DNA from: Steromphala cineraria
Taxonomy: Eukaryota > Mollusca > Gastropoda > Trochida > Trochidae
Assembly (NCBI GenBank): GCA_916613615.1
Contig: OU744720.1
Coordinates: 74,923,338 to 74,987,337, forward strand
DNA: 64,000 nt
Reading direction: 5' to 3'
Notes under the pieces: generated by a model
Told to the model about the DNA's origin: nothing
Databases searched by the model: none
What the model saw: the letters and a program-made list of their open reading frames with translations, nothing else
Made by a program: the position numbers and the translations under genes
Part shown: piece after piece, positions 1 through 13,900 of the stretch
Position numbering within the stretch: the first letter of the stretch is position 1
Layout of the letters: every line of letters begins with the position of its first letter

Positions 1-3000
1 ATCTATAGGTACTGTATTGTTAGGGAAGTAGGTGCATCTCATGACAAGATAACAAATACATATATTACAAATTTTAAACAATACAAAGAGCTCATAAACA
101 GACACACACAGTTCTATTTTCTTTCATTTAAACATTAATTATTTAGCAAATACAGGCAATATTTTTAAATCAAACATTTCAGTTGTAAAACGAGAGTACA
201 AGGTTCATATTCATTACCTAAAAAGAATATAAAAGGTGCTCACACCATAAGGGTCGCCAGCAGTATACGCCTGATACTGTACTTTATAATTTCTTTAATT
301 TTTTTTAAACCAAATTCTGGAAATTTCATTTAGTTTTGTGAGACAATTATATTTCTTAAGTAAAAAGTTTTTTAAAATTCATCATTTGTTTCCCTAAAGT
401 GATTTCACAATTATCTTATTATTCATTATTATCCATAGCAAAAATATTGTATTCCAAAGGTTGATTTTGTGTCTCCTTAAATATAGTTTTAACAGTTTTA
501 TAGTTTTATAAAAATATTGAAATGCCAAATATTTGCATCTCTCAGAACCAAACTAATATCAGTTCAAAATAAGTACGTTGCTGTTTTTAATCCAATAAAT
601 AATAAGTATTTCCTTTAAATATTTACAAAACATATCCGATATCTTAAGAGACCCATCCGAGGAGACACTGGCTATGCAGTTAAATTTTTTTATCAAACTA
701 TTTGCATAGATACAAATACAATCTGATCGCCGTATAGACATACGGGGGTTGTTTATAGATTAACATTCAAAACTGACATTTGCACCGCATTAAATTCTTC
801 ATCGAACGTTTACTATAAAGAAAATATTTAAATAAAAGTTTCAATATACCTGCAAGATCAACAACTGTAAATGTATTGTATTCAAGGAAGTGTTTGAACA
901 CTATTTGACTTGAAGGACACTGTAGCTCCTTATCTAAGGGAGGTTGTTACAAAATATAATTTTAAAATCAACTAAAGGATTTCTTTTAAATGTTTGGTAG
1001 CAGCTTTCCGAATCCAATGCCTTTACTTAAATTTTTGAAAGGTGTTCACACTAAAATGGCCGTATTCTAATAATCGACAAATTAGACGAGTAGGGCGGGA
1101 CTTATTTTCTTTACTTTCTCGACACTTCTCGCGAAACACAGTTATTTAGCTCAGCTGTACGTTGAAACCGTCACTAATGTTTGAGACATATCTTCACATC
1201 ATTCCGTTCTGTACATACAATATGGAGGTACTACTGGCAAAATGGCTCTTATAGTCAAATGTTTGCATCTACATGTAGTGCCATTTACAAACCATTAAAA
1301 TGTCCTGCATTTATGAGCAAAAGGGTTCTAATAATAATAAATACATAATAAAAGGGAAGCAAGAGTTGCTACAGAAATAAATTTGGCGTTCTTAGCATAA
1401 GATATATACAAAACTATCAGTATCATAACAATCGTCCCATTACATGAATGTTTTAATATCCGTTTATTGATAGCAGTTCTCTGGGAGCAACCGTTAAATG
1501 TTAGAGGTCAAGTTATCTTAGAAAGCCTTTACCCCTCCTCAGAACGAAACATTTCTTGAGGGAAATTAAATATTTACATGACACAATAGTTATACACATA
1601 TCTTATTGACGTAAATCGGTTATCCCTTAACCGCAAAACTCACGCCATTTCCCTGAATAGGTTTATAAATTAACTTAGATATAGATATAAGCATATAAGG
1701 TTTAGGTTGCCCTGCCACATTTGTTAAAGAAATATTCATTTTGCATTTTATAGAAGACCAGAGACAACTTTGGCAAAACAAAAAAACGTGAAAAATAACA
1801 CTACTTGAATTTTAATTTGAAATTTATTGTCGTAATTTGTATCTCACTCAATCATTAATGCTCCTTGTGCAAAATTACTAAGATAGAAAGGTCCTTCCAT
1901 ACTACATGCATTTAACGAATATAAATTACCATGTAATTTCAGAGGTTAGTGCCATTAAATAGAAAAATGAAAAAATGAAATATTTATAAATTAATATGCG
2001 GAATCTTGCGTAAAAGACAACACGTTCAATAAAAGGAACCACTCAACTCCAGAGGTAACGCATAACTGTCGAAGTTTTCTCACATCTCAATTTACTTACA
2101 TTCCTATCAAATCGATGTGTAATTGTTTGGGAATTGTCATCGAGTAAAATCGAGATCTAAAACAGACGATTAGTATATTTATCAGTAGTGGAATTAGCCT
2201 TTTCATGATTGTCAACATTGAACAATAAAGAATGGCGCGCTTATTCTTAGAACGAAAATTTAGTCAATGAATATATATTAAGGAAATTATGGAATGATTT
2301 CTTAGTTCTAATTCTCTAGTCTTGCAGAGTTATATGTCATATCTCGACTTTCTAAATGAGGGTCTGGACTTTTGAATCCTTTGGAATTCACGGCCACGAA
2401 GTATGACAAACCATTCTTCTACAACTTCTAGGTTAGGTCTTGTTCATTACATATTCTCAACGAGGATCATATGAAGCACCCATCAGATAGATGACAGGTC
2501 AACAATAATTAGATAGCAATTTCCAATCGAAATACTGTAATTACTAAATATATTACTATAATTGATTTCTCCAACGAGGAAGGGGTTTTGCCCAACATGA
2601 AAAAGAGGCATTAACACACTGCAACAAATTATACCATTCTTTCGACGTTTTGAATCGATTGTGATTAGTGGGAAAATCCTCCGGAAGGAAACACGATCGC
2701 TGACCTCCGTTTGTAAAGTAATTTTATTTCCTTATCGTAGGAGAAACACGCAAAGTGGTCGGAGGAACAAATGTCCAAACGGTCTCGGCAAATGGCGGCG
2801 TAATTCATCACTGATGATGCCATATGACCGAAGCGTCCTATCTTCGGTTACAGTCGCGTCCAGAATGGGCCACTTCACAATTGTAATGGAAACTCAATCC
2901 AGCGTATTGAAGTGATGACATTCAATGGAATGATGCATTAACTTGGCTGGGTGGCATCCTTGTACAACCATGACAATTCATCTGATATGCTGTGAAATAT

Positions 3001-4193
3001 TATTGGTAAAAGTGTTGATTGCAATGTTAAAGACATTTGTAATTTGTAAAATAAAACTGATTCGAAGCGATCACATCCGTAAAAATCATCGAATATTGGA
3101 TAACAGTTTCTAATGAAATATGAACAATGTGAATGTGGTTATGTAAAAACGACAAACATGAATGGCAAAAGTAATGATGTAAGATAATCTTATGAATGAA
3201 AACTTTTGAGTCATTAAAAAATAACGTTACTGGACTTCATCTTGACCATTCATAGGTGGATGAATAGATAGTGCTCAGTTTAGTGGTCAGTGTTTCGAAT
3301 GTTTAAAATCTGTTCTTAAACATCAACTAACCTCGATCTTACCACTTCTCGATTTTCGTTCAAAGATTTTCAAAAAAATAAATAATATTTTTTGTTAATT
3401 TGCCCAATAAACACCTTTAATGAGCCTTTCATTTAGACAGCGTAATTATCGGCTGTGAAAAACCCACCTGGGTTAGGGGCCATAAAACTCGCGCGAATGT
3501 GACGTAATAAACAGACTATACAGAGTAACGCATCATTATTTCAACTGAAATACCGCCTAAATAATTGTTTAATTACCATTGATGTAGATATCTTTTTTAC
3601 ACCAAATGCTTAGTAATGTTACATCTTCAAATGATTTATCTAACTGAGTGGAAAACATTTTCTGAAAATCGTTAATTATTTTTTCCCCTGTGGTGTATAG
3701 ATTACGAGGCTGATTCTGTTTATGACGTCACAAAATGGGGGCGTGACCAGTCATGCATTCCAGTCATGTCAGATAGGCATAAGCGGCCCATCAAAAGTGG
3801 CTCTCAAAAAAGGCTTTCATTACCAAACTAAACATATTTGAGTAGCGACCTTTAACGCACAATACAATATTGTAATCAGACTTTCTATATTCCAAAGAAA
3901 ATAGTGAAATATGTTTGTGGTTATGTGAACTTTAACACGTCTTGCTATCGTATGAACAGAAATGCCGTTGTCAACACATTGGTGACGTATGTCAAAAGTG
4001 TCATAACGACAAAAATCTAAAACGTGTTTTATGAAAGTTGTCTGTAAGGTAATGTCATAAAAAATTCAAGGTATGTCATGTCTCTTGAAAAGAACCTTTT
4101 ATATTTTTGTCATTGAGAGCGAGAGGGATAGGTGATAAGAAAATAACTACTAACACTTTGTCCTGGATTGTAAAGAGTATACTAACTTATGAC
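1..4193. other. Non-coding AT-rich stretch, no gene seen
   Basis: I find no coding region with domain content, splice-framed exon series or RNA gene here; the short open frames present (for example 2661-2915 plus) have no recognisable motif. A short decayed piece at about 1035-1060 resembles the interior of the TTAA MITE family described below (motif GGTGTTCACAC followed by AAAATGGCCG). Confidence 0.5.
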
Positions 4194-4502
4194 TTAAAGG
4201 GGCAGTAGCACTTTTTTAGAGGGAATATAAAATGATGTCAGGAAAATGAAAATAAATGGTTCCAATTGAAAGACAATGTATTTAAACTAAATGGAGCAGT
4301 TATGATTCAAATATATAACGTAAAGTTTAGCCACGCGATTCCTTTTTCTTACAAAAATTGAATTAAAGGTGTTCACACAAAATGGCCGCCAATGCATTTT
4401 ATGTGAATCTTCATTATTTGTCCTCTGACTATGGATGATTGGCTTGTGTAATGAGATTTTTGACACTGAAAATTATCAAAAAACATGCTACTGCCCCTTT
4501 AA
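4194..4502 (+). mobile_element. TTAA-flanked MITE, copy 1
   Basis: Non-autonomous DNA element of 309 bp bounded by TTAA on both sides. The left end reads TTAAAGGGGCAGTAGCAC and the right end is its inverted complement (CTACTGCCCCTTTAA). The interior carries the family's conserved blocks: a GGGGGAATATAA-like block after the left end (here AGGGAATATAAAATG), GTTCACACAAAATGGCCG in the middle, and GACTATGGATGATTGG. There is no coding capacity. It shares sequence and ends with the copies at 8606, 18008, 36211, 41855 and 59622. The TTAA flanks suggest mobilisation by a TTAA-targeting (piggyBac-like) transposase, which is inference. Confidence 0.88.
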
Positions 4503-6857
4503 TGACATATCAAACAATTTGACTCTAAATATACGTAACACCAGTTCAGAAAATATATCTGTGCCGCATTAGCACCACTTTCAGAAACATTATTTAATCG
4601 GTTCAATTAGCTTACGATGTTCGAGTCAAAGAATTTGTATCAATTTCGAATCAATAACAACATTTCAACGCAGAACATTAGCGATTTTGTTTCGATATTT
4701 TCACAGAAAACTGAATTCGAAATTCGAAATTCTAACCTCAAAGAATAATTTCTTGCACTTCTTCTCTCTTGGCGAACCTTGGAAGAAAATTAGAAGCATA
4801 ATCTTGATTATTTGAAAATGGGAGGAAGCATTGACAAAAAGCCCCAGTCCACATGTATCAATGCAGAAATACATCTCACGTAATTTAATTTGAAATACTA
4901 TAGTAATAGATTGAATTACCAAATGCGTGGCTAAAGTAATAGGCGGGCAAATAAATGCGCAAATGTTGTTCTTCAGTGTTTTCTTAGTAATTGATAAGGC
5001 ACAAAAATAACATAAAAACCACCCGAGAAAGGAATCGCATGCCAACTGGTGGAGAAGTCCAATTCCACTTAGTGCATGTTAGTCGGAGAGCAACTCCGAT
5101 CAGAACGAAAGCTTCTAGACAGACAATCCATTATTTCCATCCTCAGAGGAATTAAAGAAAACTTCCGAGGGGTCTTGACTGACTTTTCAAGCGTCTTCTC
5201 GGGCCCAACGAGATCTTGTGGAGAAACCGCGAGAAGACGATGGCTACCTTGGTATATGCTGAGGAATCCACGACATATTTGCCGAGTAATTGTTCTCACT
5301 CAAATCTACTTATGATAAGTAACTGTGTGATTACCGGCTTGTCCTGCGCGGACTTGGAACAATTAATCACATTGTGAATTACAACTGTACAGAGGACGAA
5401 GGACAGGGAAAGCCGACATTCAAATCGTTCATTCGACGTCGTAGTTATCTCGTGTATAGGCTAAACATTGATACAATACTGTTTTTAACGAAAATTCAAA
5501 ATTCAGTTTGATATACCACAAAGACTTATTTGTCTATTCGTGATTATTGTTAGTCTTTTTTCCAAATCTTCACATATAATTTCATTTAGTGACAACATTC
5601 AATTTGAGAAGATTTCGGTACATAAAGTAAATGTTTCATGTTTTTCATAATTGAAATCATATCAATCGGCTTTAGATTTTCAATTTAGATCTTACAACCG
5701 ATTCAATTACAAATAACACAACACTTTTAAGCCGTAGGAATGTTAAGCATAGTTTGATATGCAAATGCCCCCTACATACTTTCTTTAACACAGTGAAAGT
5801 GACCTTTTCCTTATACAAAATGTTCTTATCAAGCTCCTCGGGAAATACTTTATTTCTTGATGAAATCTGATGTCATTGACGTATACGCACTGGTTCAAGA
5901 AAACCTGGTTATCCAATTCGCAGAATTTAAGAAACTTAATGTAGAGTTTCAATACAAAATTAAAAACAAATATTTAATCATCTGAATGAATGATGATAAG
6001 TGCGATGTTAGACAAACAATTAACTGAAGTCTAGAAATCTCATTCTCTCCCCACAGAGGCAGCTCAGTGCGAGCAAGCCTCTGTTCTATTCCGCCATGAT
6101 CCTGGGGTTCCGGCAGATTTCCCTAGCGGCAAAATATATCTCCCTTATTTGCAGCCAATGAAAACACCTTTTGGGTGTCCATGACTTGGGGAATTCTTAA
6201 CGGTTGTATACAATGTATAGTGACATGGAAAATATCATGTCTTTATGTTTATTTTTCATTAACAGAGTGAAAGGGGGAATATTTGAAAATCAGATTTGGA
6301 TAGGGTTTTTCATTAGATAGAAAATGTTTTATAATTGTGTAAATTATCATTTGTTTTATGATAGATTGTGGGGAGAGAATGAGAAGTCTTGGCTTTGAAA
6401 ATTTGAAAAAATAAAACAAAGTCAGAATATTTGACTATGTTTTGTCAAGATTTGAAAATGTTATTGTCACCTAGAATTTAAATCCCTTTACGGTACATCA
6501 TTGAGAAATGGAAATCTCACATAAAGAAACTTTCAAGGTCGAATAGTTTTCAAGTTATGTGTCGGAAATGGACAAAGTCAGAAATTTGGCTTCTTTGGGT
6601 TCAAAATTACCCAAAAATGTGGTAACCCCTAAAAGGCACATCTGCACCCCATAGTTGCAAATTCCAACTTTCTGAAGCAAATAGTTTTTTTCAATTATGC
6701 TCCGGAAACGATTTCACAGCATGCAGTAACCATAGTGTTTCCATTGGTACAATGGTCAAAAGTCAAGCGATAACTTAAATGGGTACTTCTTTGAAAAATT
6801 ACGTCTTAGGACCAAGCATATTAAATACTTTCTTACATAATAAACAGTTTTGTAATA
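4503..6857. other. Non-coding stretch with two GC-richer blocks
   Basis: No gene is supported. Two blocks (about 5050-5300 and 6050-6190) are visibly richer in G+C and CpG than their surroundings and lack repeat structure, so they could be regulatory or unannotated exonic sequence, but the open frames across them (5076-5315 plus, 5069-5299 minus) match nothing I recognise. Between about 6540 and 6740 there are two diverged copies of a motif of the type 'caagttatgtgtcggaaa' / 'caattatgctccggaaac', a repeat style familiar to me from molluscan genomes. Confidence 0.4.
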
Positions 6858-6884
6858 TAAACTGAAGTACAAAAGAAAGTACAC
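6858..6884. repeat. Left terminal inverted repeat of the Tc1-like element
   Basis: TA plus 25 bp that match the inverted complement of 8371-8397 without mismatch. Confidence 0.9.
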
Positions 6885-7137
6885 ACCCACAGATTTTCAT
6901 ATTATTTCATGTTCATTTACAAAGTAGCATTTTTTTATGCTCTATCCTAATGTTACGAACGAAAACAATGAAATTATATCGTCAAAACGCATCCGAGGCA
7001 TGTCAGTTCAGGTAAAAGTGATTTTTTTTTGAAAATCACGATTTTTTTCAATTTCTACATTACTTGGGCGCGCTGAGAGTATAAAAACCCCTGAATTCTA
7101 CCATTCACTACGAGTGTTCCGAAAAAAGCACGAGAAA

Positions 7138-8076
7138 ATGCCACGTTTAACAGCAGCAGAGCGAGAAAGAGTCGTTGGAATGTCTTAAGTTGGAGTTTCA
7201 AACACCCAAATTGCCAGAAGGTTTGGCCACACCACACAAACGGTCATTCGACCGCTTCAACGTCATAACCAGACTGGCCAGACATCGGACCGTCCTAGAA
7301 GTGGAAGATCGAGGGTGACGACCCCCGCCGAAGACCGTTATCTGAGCACACTGCATCTGCGCATCAGATTCGTCACAATGGCGTCAACGGCATCGACGGC
7401 GTTAGGACACCACATCAGCAGAAACACTGTCATGAGACGTCTTCGAGCTGCCGGTATTCGGGCTTACCGACCGTTCCTCGGAATGACCCTGACTCGCGAA
7501 CATCGCCTGGACCGTCTACACTGGGCAAGGAGAGTGAGACGCTGACAACGTCGTGATTGGGCAAAAGTGATCTTCAGCGACGAAAGTCGATTCAACCTCT
7601 TCACAGCAAACGGCAGAGTGAGGATTTACAGGCGTAGAGGCGAGAGACAGGCTGCAGCGTGTGTCCAAGAAGTGGTACCCTATGGCGGGGGCAGCGTCAT
7701 GGTCTGGGGCGGGATCTGCGGTGACCAGAAGACCGATTTGGTGACAATTCGTCAGACCCTTACAGCCCAGAGATACAGGGATCAAGTGTTGCAGCCTGTG
7801 GTTGTCCCCTTCATACAGAGGCAGCACCAAGGGATGATTTACCAACACGATAACGTCAGACCACAAACTGCCAGGATCACCATGGACTTCCTCAACCAAC
7901 AAAACATCCAGGTTTTGCCTTGGCCATCACGTTCCCCTGATTTATCCTCCATCGAGCATCTTTGGAACCATTTGGGAAGACGACTTAGACGTCGCCTAGA
8001 GCAACCAGTCAACCTACAACAGCTGGAACAGGCACTACATGAACAGTGGCAACGTATCCCTAATAACGTCATCTGA
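7138..8076 (+). pseudogene. Tc1-like transposase, two in-frame stops
   Basis: Reading from ATG 7138 a single frame runs to the stop at 8074-8076 (about 313 codons, close to the usual 340 for Tc1 transposases) but is broken by TAA at 7186-7188 and TGA at 7543-7545. Both leave the frame unchanged, so they look like point mutations. The N-terminal part has the helix-turn-helix DNA-binding pattern (SNTQIARRFGHTTQTV) followed by a second one around HISRNTVMRRLRAAG. The catalytic core shows the DD34E arrangement: first Asp in IFSDESRFNL, second Asp in YQHDNVRPQTA (His of the usual RPH replaced by Gln), and Glu in SPDLSSIEHLWN. It would cut and paste its own element by binding the terminal repeats. 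The stops make this copy unlikely to be autonomous. The open frame on the other strand at 7516-7902 is a shadow. Confidence 0.93.
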
Positions 8077-8370
8077 CGTCTGACTTTCTCAACGAGGAGA
8101 CGTGTCTTTGCTTGCATTAAAAGTTATGGGGTCACACCCGATACTAACTCCTCATTTATAGACATCAGACCACGGAATATCGCAGAAACAATGAGTGTAA
8201 ATTTCAAATTATACCCCTAGTGGACACTATGAGAAGTAGATAAGTGATGTGTGAAGTGAGAAGTAAATACCTGTCTTTGCCATGTTTGAAAATGGTTCAC
8301 TATTAATATTATACCTTTGAAATGCTTGAAATCGTTGTCTTGTTGTCTTTTATTAACAAATTACTTGGAT

Positions 8371-8397
8371 GTGTACTTTCTTTTGTACTTCAGTTTA
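8371..8397. repeat. Right terminal inverted repeat of the Tc1-like element
   Basis: Inverted complement of the left end, ending in the TA target duplicate. Confidence 0.9.
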
Positions 8398-8605
8398 TGT
8401 CGAAAATATAAACCGTATTCCATTGCCTTGATTCGTTCTGAAACCGTTAGTAAGAGCAGTGAAGAGACACGTTAACAACTCAATATCTTATGAACTTTTA
8501 ACTCTGCAGTATGAGGGATAATGGAATGGAAATAGCGAAACATTTAGATAAATTGCAAAATAAGTAGACACTTATTGAAAACAAGTCTTATTTAGTACGG
8601 TAACC

Positions 8606-8969
8606 TTAAAGAGGCAGTAGCAGGTTTTTTAGGGGGAATATAAGGTGATGTCAAGAAAATGAAAATTAATGGTTCCAATTGAAAGACAATATATCTAAAC
8701 TAAATGGAGCAGGAATAATTCAAATATATAACGTAAAGTTTAGCCATGCGATTCCCTTTTCTTACACAAAATGTATTAAGGTCGTCACTTAAAATGGCCG
8801 CCAATGGATTTTATATGAATCTTTATACTTTGTCCTCTGACTATGGATGATTGGCTTGTCTAATGAGATTTTCGCCACTGGCAAAATAATACATTTAACA
8901 TTAACATTCAATTTACAGTGCCAAATTTAAAGTATGAAATTTTCAAAAAACGTGCTACTGCCCCTTTAA
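8606..8969 (+). mobile_element. TTAA-flanked MITE, copy 2
   Basis: A 364-bp copy in the same orientation as copy 1. The left end TTAAAGAGGCAGTAGCAGG has two changes from the family consensus; the right end CGTGCTACTGCCCCTTTAA is intact. It contains the AGGGGGAATATAAGGTGATG block and the ATGGCCGCCAATGG core. It lies 209 bp downstream of the Tc1 element and is independent of it. Confidence 0.88.
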
Positions 8970-10277
8970 TTGAGCAAATGAGTTTTCAAAAGAATTGCCG
9001 TCATTTAAGGGTAGATTCATTGTAATAAAAGCCTGAAATTATCTTAAACAAAAATATTTCTTAATTGAATGTTTTTGAGAAGATATAAATAAAGAAGCAT
9101 CTGATAGCGTAACCATAACAGCTCATTGCTATTAGCACATTGATAAAGATATGTGTTTCTGAGAATTTATAACGGTCGCATTACCCTGTTAATTTTAATC
9201 GAAGGCATACTATTTAATAATGTTTAATATGATATTATTTCTCACAGTCTCAACATTTGACGAGCAATTAAATGTACAAATGGAAAGGGTTATAAGAATG
9301 TGTTTATGTTATATTAAATTGTCCATGCGGACACTGTTAACGCAATTATTTTGGCGCTAAAGACTTATGGTAGATATACAAAAGAGCTAGTTATACTTAA
9401 CTGCATGTATACTCCCTTGATTTCGTTTAGACAGTCAGTTCAAATAGATTGAATAAACAATTTCATTTTATTGACAGTCATGAGTGAAGAAAAAATGATA
9501 ACAAGACCGAAAACAAATATGATGAAGAGAATCTCATCAATATGTCTTCTGATATCGAATTGAAGTGTTCATATATCAAGAGGTGTGAATCTGTTCATTG
9601 TCCAAAGGTTTTTTCGTTTCGTTTCAATGTAAAATGTTTATCTTTGAACACTGCAACTGCCTTGGACTCATAAATATCTTCTTGATATAACAATGTGACG
9701 CCATCTTGTTTATCACGTCTTAGCACTGTGATATCATGTATAGATGTTAGAATAATGGTATTATCTTACCTTACAGTAAAATACTCGTTTTTGATTGGCT
9801 GACGATCGACTCATTTTATCTTATGTACCCCGGGACACTCTCCTCTCACGGTGTACAAATCCTATGTACCCCGCTGCCATGGCAACAGCTCCTCTCCGAG
9901 AAGAGGTGTGGCATAGCATAACATGACGTTACCAAATGACACACGCGGTGTGCGGAGTTTACGTAAGTTCGATAAGCGGTTTTCGTGATTATTAATTTCA
10001 TTTTGTTTTCCCAACATAATATGTTTTATTTGGAAACAAATACCGCATTGCATTACTTGCACATGCTATAGAATTAAAATCAAATAGTTTTTAAGCATGT
10101 TCCGGCTAGTAGTTTTACTTAACACGATTCATAACATTTCAGTCGGGTTGGATGACGCCATTTTGTTTACATTAGGGGTCAAGGCCGTTCAAGCGGTGAT
10201 GGCTCATCCGTCTAACGGCAGTCAAAAAGAAATGAATATATTTTCTTCTGACTCGACGGTTAGATAAATTCGTTGTA
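8970..10277. other. Non-coding stretch, no gene seen
   Basis: AT-rich with no supported gene. The section 9830-9960 is more GC-rich and carries two similar phrases around 'atgtaccccg' (9824-9835 and 9863-9873), which may be the remains of a small repeat. Confidence 0.4.
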
Positions 10278-10402
10278 TGCTTCTCCCTCGGGTAATACGG
10301 TCTGATGTACCATCTTTGTACAAATGTCAGCCCTCGCCTGGCGGCTCGGGCAACATTTCTGCTAAGATGGTACATCAGACCGTATTACCCTCGTGAGAAG
10401 CA
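10278..10402. repeat. Inverted repeat, 39-bp arms
   Basis: Arms at 10278-10316 and 10364-10402 are near-perfect inverted complements (shared core GGTCTGATGTACCATCTT and its complement, with a few mismatches near the outer ends) separated by a 47-bp GC-rich loop. It could be a fold-back transposon end pair or a hairpin-forming MITE. No target duplication is evident. Confidence 0.75.
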
Positions 10403-13400
10403 AACAACTTATATTATCATGTACTTTTTCCTATAACAGGGATTTTTTAAATCAACTGTCAAAAAGGCTGACCCTCAGACATATTGGTGAAACATGAGCA
10501 GTAACAGGTTTTTAGTACGTGCACATGTGCACATATCCGCAACTTGAACAAAACATCATAACGTCCCTCATGACATCAGGTCGTTTTCTTGCTATTGTCA
10601 TCAGATTAAAATGGAATAAAAATTATAACACTAAAAACGTGGCATGTGAGATTTACGAACATCGTGCTAATTATTTTATAACTATTGCTCTCGCTCGGGT
10701 AATACATAACTTCCCACTTGTTTCGTAAAAGCCACATGGCACTTATTCGAGAATTATAATCTCTGTATCTTTCATAAGCGATATCTTCACTGGAATACAG
10801 GTTTGGATTATAAAAGAGATCGTGATTTTGAAGCACCTTTTAAGAAAAAAAATTGCAGAGCATTTAGAACGGCGTAACGAACTTATAACTAACCCTTTCC
10901 GTAATATATTTGAATATATTTCAGATCTTCATCTGCAATTCATTTTAAACGAATATATTATGAAACACTATGTTACTTTATTCCATTACTAATAACTAAA
11001 CTCAACTTAACATATTCAAAATATATTCATAATTTACAATAAAAAAAGGATATAAGATAACTAATTAATTACTTCCGTTATTCAACAACAAAACGTGGGC
11101 AATGTATCAACTTCAAGAAGACGTATTAAGAGGGACACTGAAGAATAGCTGCACCATAATGAGAAGTCGTTTGAGAAAATATATTCTCTACAACATAAAG
11201 TGCGTCAAGGAACATCGAATCTGATTTTAATCGTCATTAATGAAGATGTCAATAAGCGAAGATTAGCAGTCCATACATTTGTGTTAGCGGTGATGCGCTG
11301 TAAAAGCCTATTGGTTTACGAGACAATGTTGGAAGAAAATGTCTCTGACGATGATGTAGTAGTAAATTAAACCCTCGTCCTAAGGAAGCTACTGTTTCTT
11401 CTGAAGAAATCCATGTCAACTAGATATTGCCGCGTAAGAACTTTATAATTTGATCACTTACCTTCAAATTGAATTTTGCTGCAATGATGTACATTTTCTG
11501 CGTTTTCTGATGAAATGTCAACTTTAAAGACGCTTCAAGAATTTAAAGCAATTTGTAAGAGAAGATCACAACACTACAGACCTGGCGGGGCTTTACAGAT
11601 TTCAAGCAATTAAATCTTCGATAATGAATCCAAGCCTCTGGGTACAATATGTGTTTCATAAAATGTACACCTTTTTTTTTCATTCGTACAATATTTCATG
11701 TAAGCATTCGAACTTTTCTATATGCATATTTGCATCTAAGAAATGCATGCGTATTGCGTATTGTTTATCTACAGCTGCGTATCTTACGTTTATTCACTTA
11801 CCTTCGTAAATATCATGTAACTTGTAACGTCTTTGAGACATCATATCATTGTGAAAACGAAACCAATAATGATGAAATTTCACTGCATAAGTTAAGATTC
11901 ATTTTGCGTTGACATATTCGTATGTCATACCTAGCAGATAGCTGTAACAAATTTGGCAGGTCATTGAAGTGACCAGGGATAAAAATTTCGAAAACACTGA
12001 TTTCTATTTTGCTCTACAAAATCCTTCATAAGTGATCAACAGCTATAGATCTTATTCATATGTGTTCCTTTGCGCTACGAAGCTGTGCTGATTTTTTCCC
12101 TTCAGAGTTTACATGGATGATTTTAATCGAAATTAAGGAAAATCTGAATTTCACAAATATGATCTCATCTGTCTTTTTAACAATGCCAGATATCGACATT
12201 CAGCACCAGTGACAAGCCGATCCCGAAATATGGTTTGGGAATGGTTATTTTACACATGGACAATTGATGATCTTCTGTAAGTGGTCCTGGAGTTATGTTT
12301 ATGAACGTCAAAACGGAACTCAAATTACATGATATTTGCACTAAGATCACAAGCAGGTGAACAAACTTATGGTATGCAGCTATACAGTACCATGTGTACA
12401 GTTGCATGTGCATTTTTCTATCGGATATTTTAAGCATAATTATCATTTCAGTTTTGAAAATGCATAAACTTTGCATACAACGTACTTAATGCATGGATCA
12501 ATTTGCGTATTTGTATTGTTTAAAGCTATTTCCCCCTTAATTCACATATTTACACTATTCAAATTTATACTTTCAATACTTTAACGTTTAGAAAGTCTAC
12601 CCTACATGCAATAAGTACATTCTTACATTTCGTTTTTACACCGATCGTTAAGCATCATATTCAATCTTTACTCATCTTGATCTCAGTTTTTTACTCAGTA
12701 TTAATGATTTATTCAACAATAAAAATATAAAAGCGATAAAAGCATACATGGATATATATAAGTTGCTATATAATATGGAAGGATTTAATGGTAAATATCC
12801 TTAATTACGTGGTTTATGAGAAATATTTGTCTTTATTTGCAATATGTTCTGTGTCTTGGCAAGGAACTTGAACCTTATGAATTATAGTAATCGTTATTAC
12901 AAACCTTAATATTAAATTAACATATTGCATTTTATTTTCTTTGTGTACGCAATACTTAAAAAAAAGAAAAAAAGTACTATATTTGAATAAGTTTCAGTTT
13001 CCCGAATTACATTAACTTTCCATTAAAACTTGGCTATACTAACAATGCCTTTGGTTAGTGTTTTAGTCAAATCAGATAGTTACTATATCTAGCCAATACT
13101 AAAGAAGTATTCATATATATTCATGTACTCAATTTCCCTTTAGGTTATTCTTATGAGATGTATTGTTAGAAATATCCCAATAATCTCAATAATTCTAAGC
13201 TCTAACCAATGCTTGATGATATATGGTTGCTAATTTGGTCTTAACGACCAAGCCATAAAACAAACAAAGAAATTTATTAGTGTCATAAGCAAATAATTCT
13301 TCATTACATACCAATTATTTTTAATAACCCAATCTGCAGTTATTTCTTCAAAGCTTTGAATTTCAAACTTTTCAGATAATTAGCAATAAAATACAACATA

Positions 13401-13900
13401 AGAAGCATTTCAATCGTGAACAGAGAAGTAGGCAGGCAGGAGCATTACGATCGATAAGTGGAAAACTCGGATTTACTGGTATGTTACAGCGGAAGGTTTG
13501 CATATATACCTACATAGCGTAAGGTGACTTTACAGAAGCAATTTGCTCCGTCCTATATTTGCATTATTAACGAAGAAAATGCAACCTGATACACGAAACC
13601 ATCGACCGAATTACTTTTAAAATTCGTTCAGTTAAAACAGACACATTATGCATATTTATTAAAATTGAACAACGTAGTCTTGATTCCGTAATACAAGTTT
13701 CTATACCATCTTCCAGCGAGAAAGGGATTTGAGTATACACATAACAGAGCATCGCCGTTAATATCACATTCAGATTCATAGCCGTCCCTTATTAAACCCA
13801 TTCTTCAATGCGTTCATGTAATAGACATTTGGCTAGGCTGGAAGTTGTCGATTTCTGTTCTAACAAGGTTTTCGATCAGCTGTCTACTCGTGGCGAGTGG
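10403..13900. other. Non-coding AT-rich stretch, no gene seen
   Basis: Short open frames on both strands carry no recognisable domain, and there is no series of splice-compatible exons. I see nothing else in it. Confidence 0.45.

Larger units (their letters stand above)
6858..8397 (+). mobile_element. Tc1/mariner-family transposon, near-complete
   Basis: An element of about 1.54 kb with terminal inverted repeats: after a TA dinucleotide the left end reads AACTGAAGTACAAAAGAAAG, and the right end at 8371-8395 is its exact inverted complement, followed by TA at 8396-8397. The TA duplication (6858-6859 and 8396-8397), the length and the enclosed DDE transposase are all standard for the Tc1 superfamily. 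The inverted repeats are at least 25 bp and perfect, so insertion is probably fairly recent, although the transposase is already interrupted by two stops. Confidence 0.93.

Noticed and set aside
5069..5315. Overlapping open frames on both strands in a GC-richer block
   Set aside because: No domain, no splice partner and neither strand preferred; kept only as a compositional note.
7516..8117. Minus-strand open frames over the transposase
   Set aside because: Antisense shadows of the Tc1 transposase.
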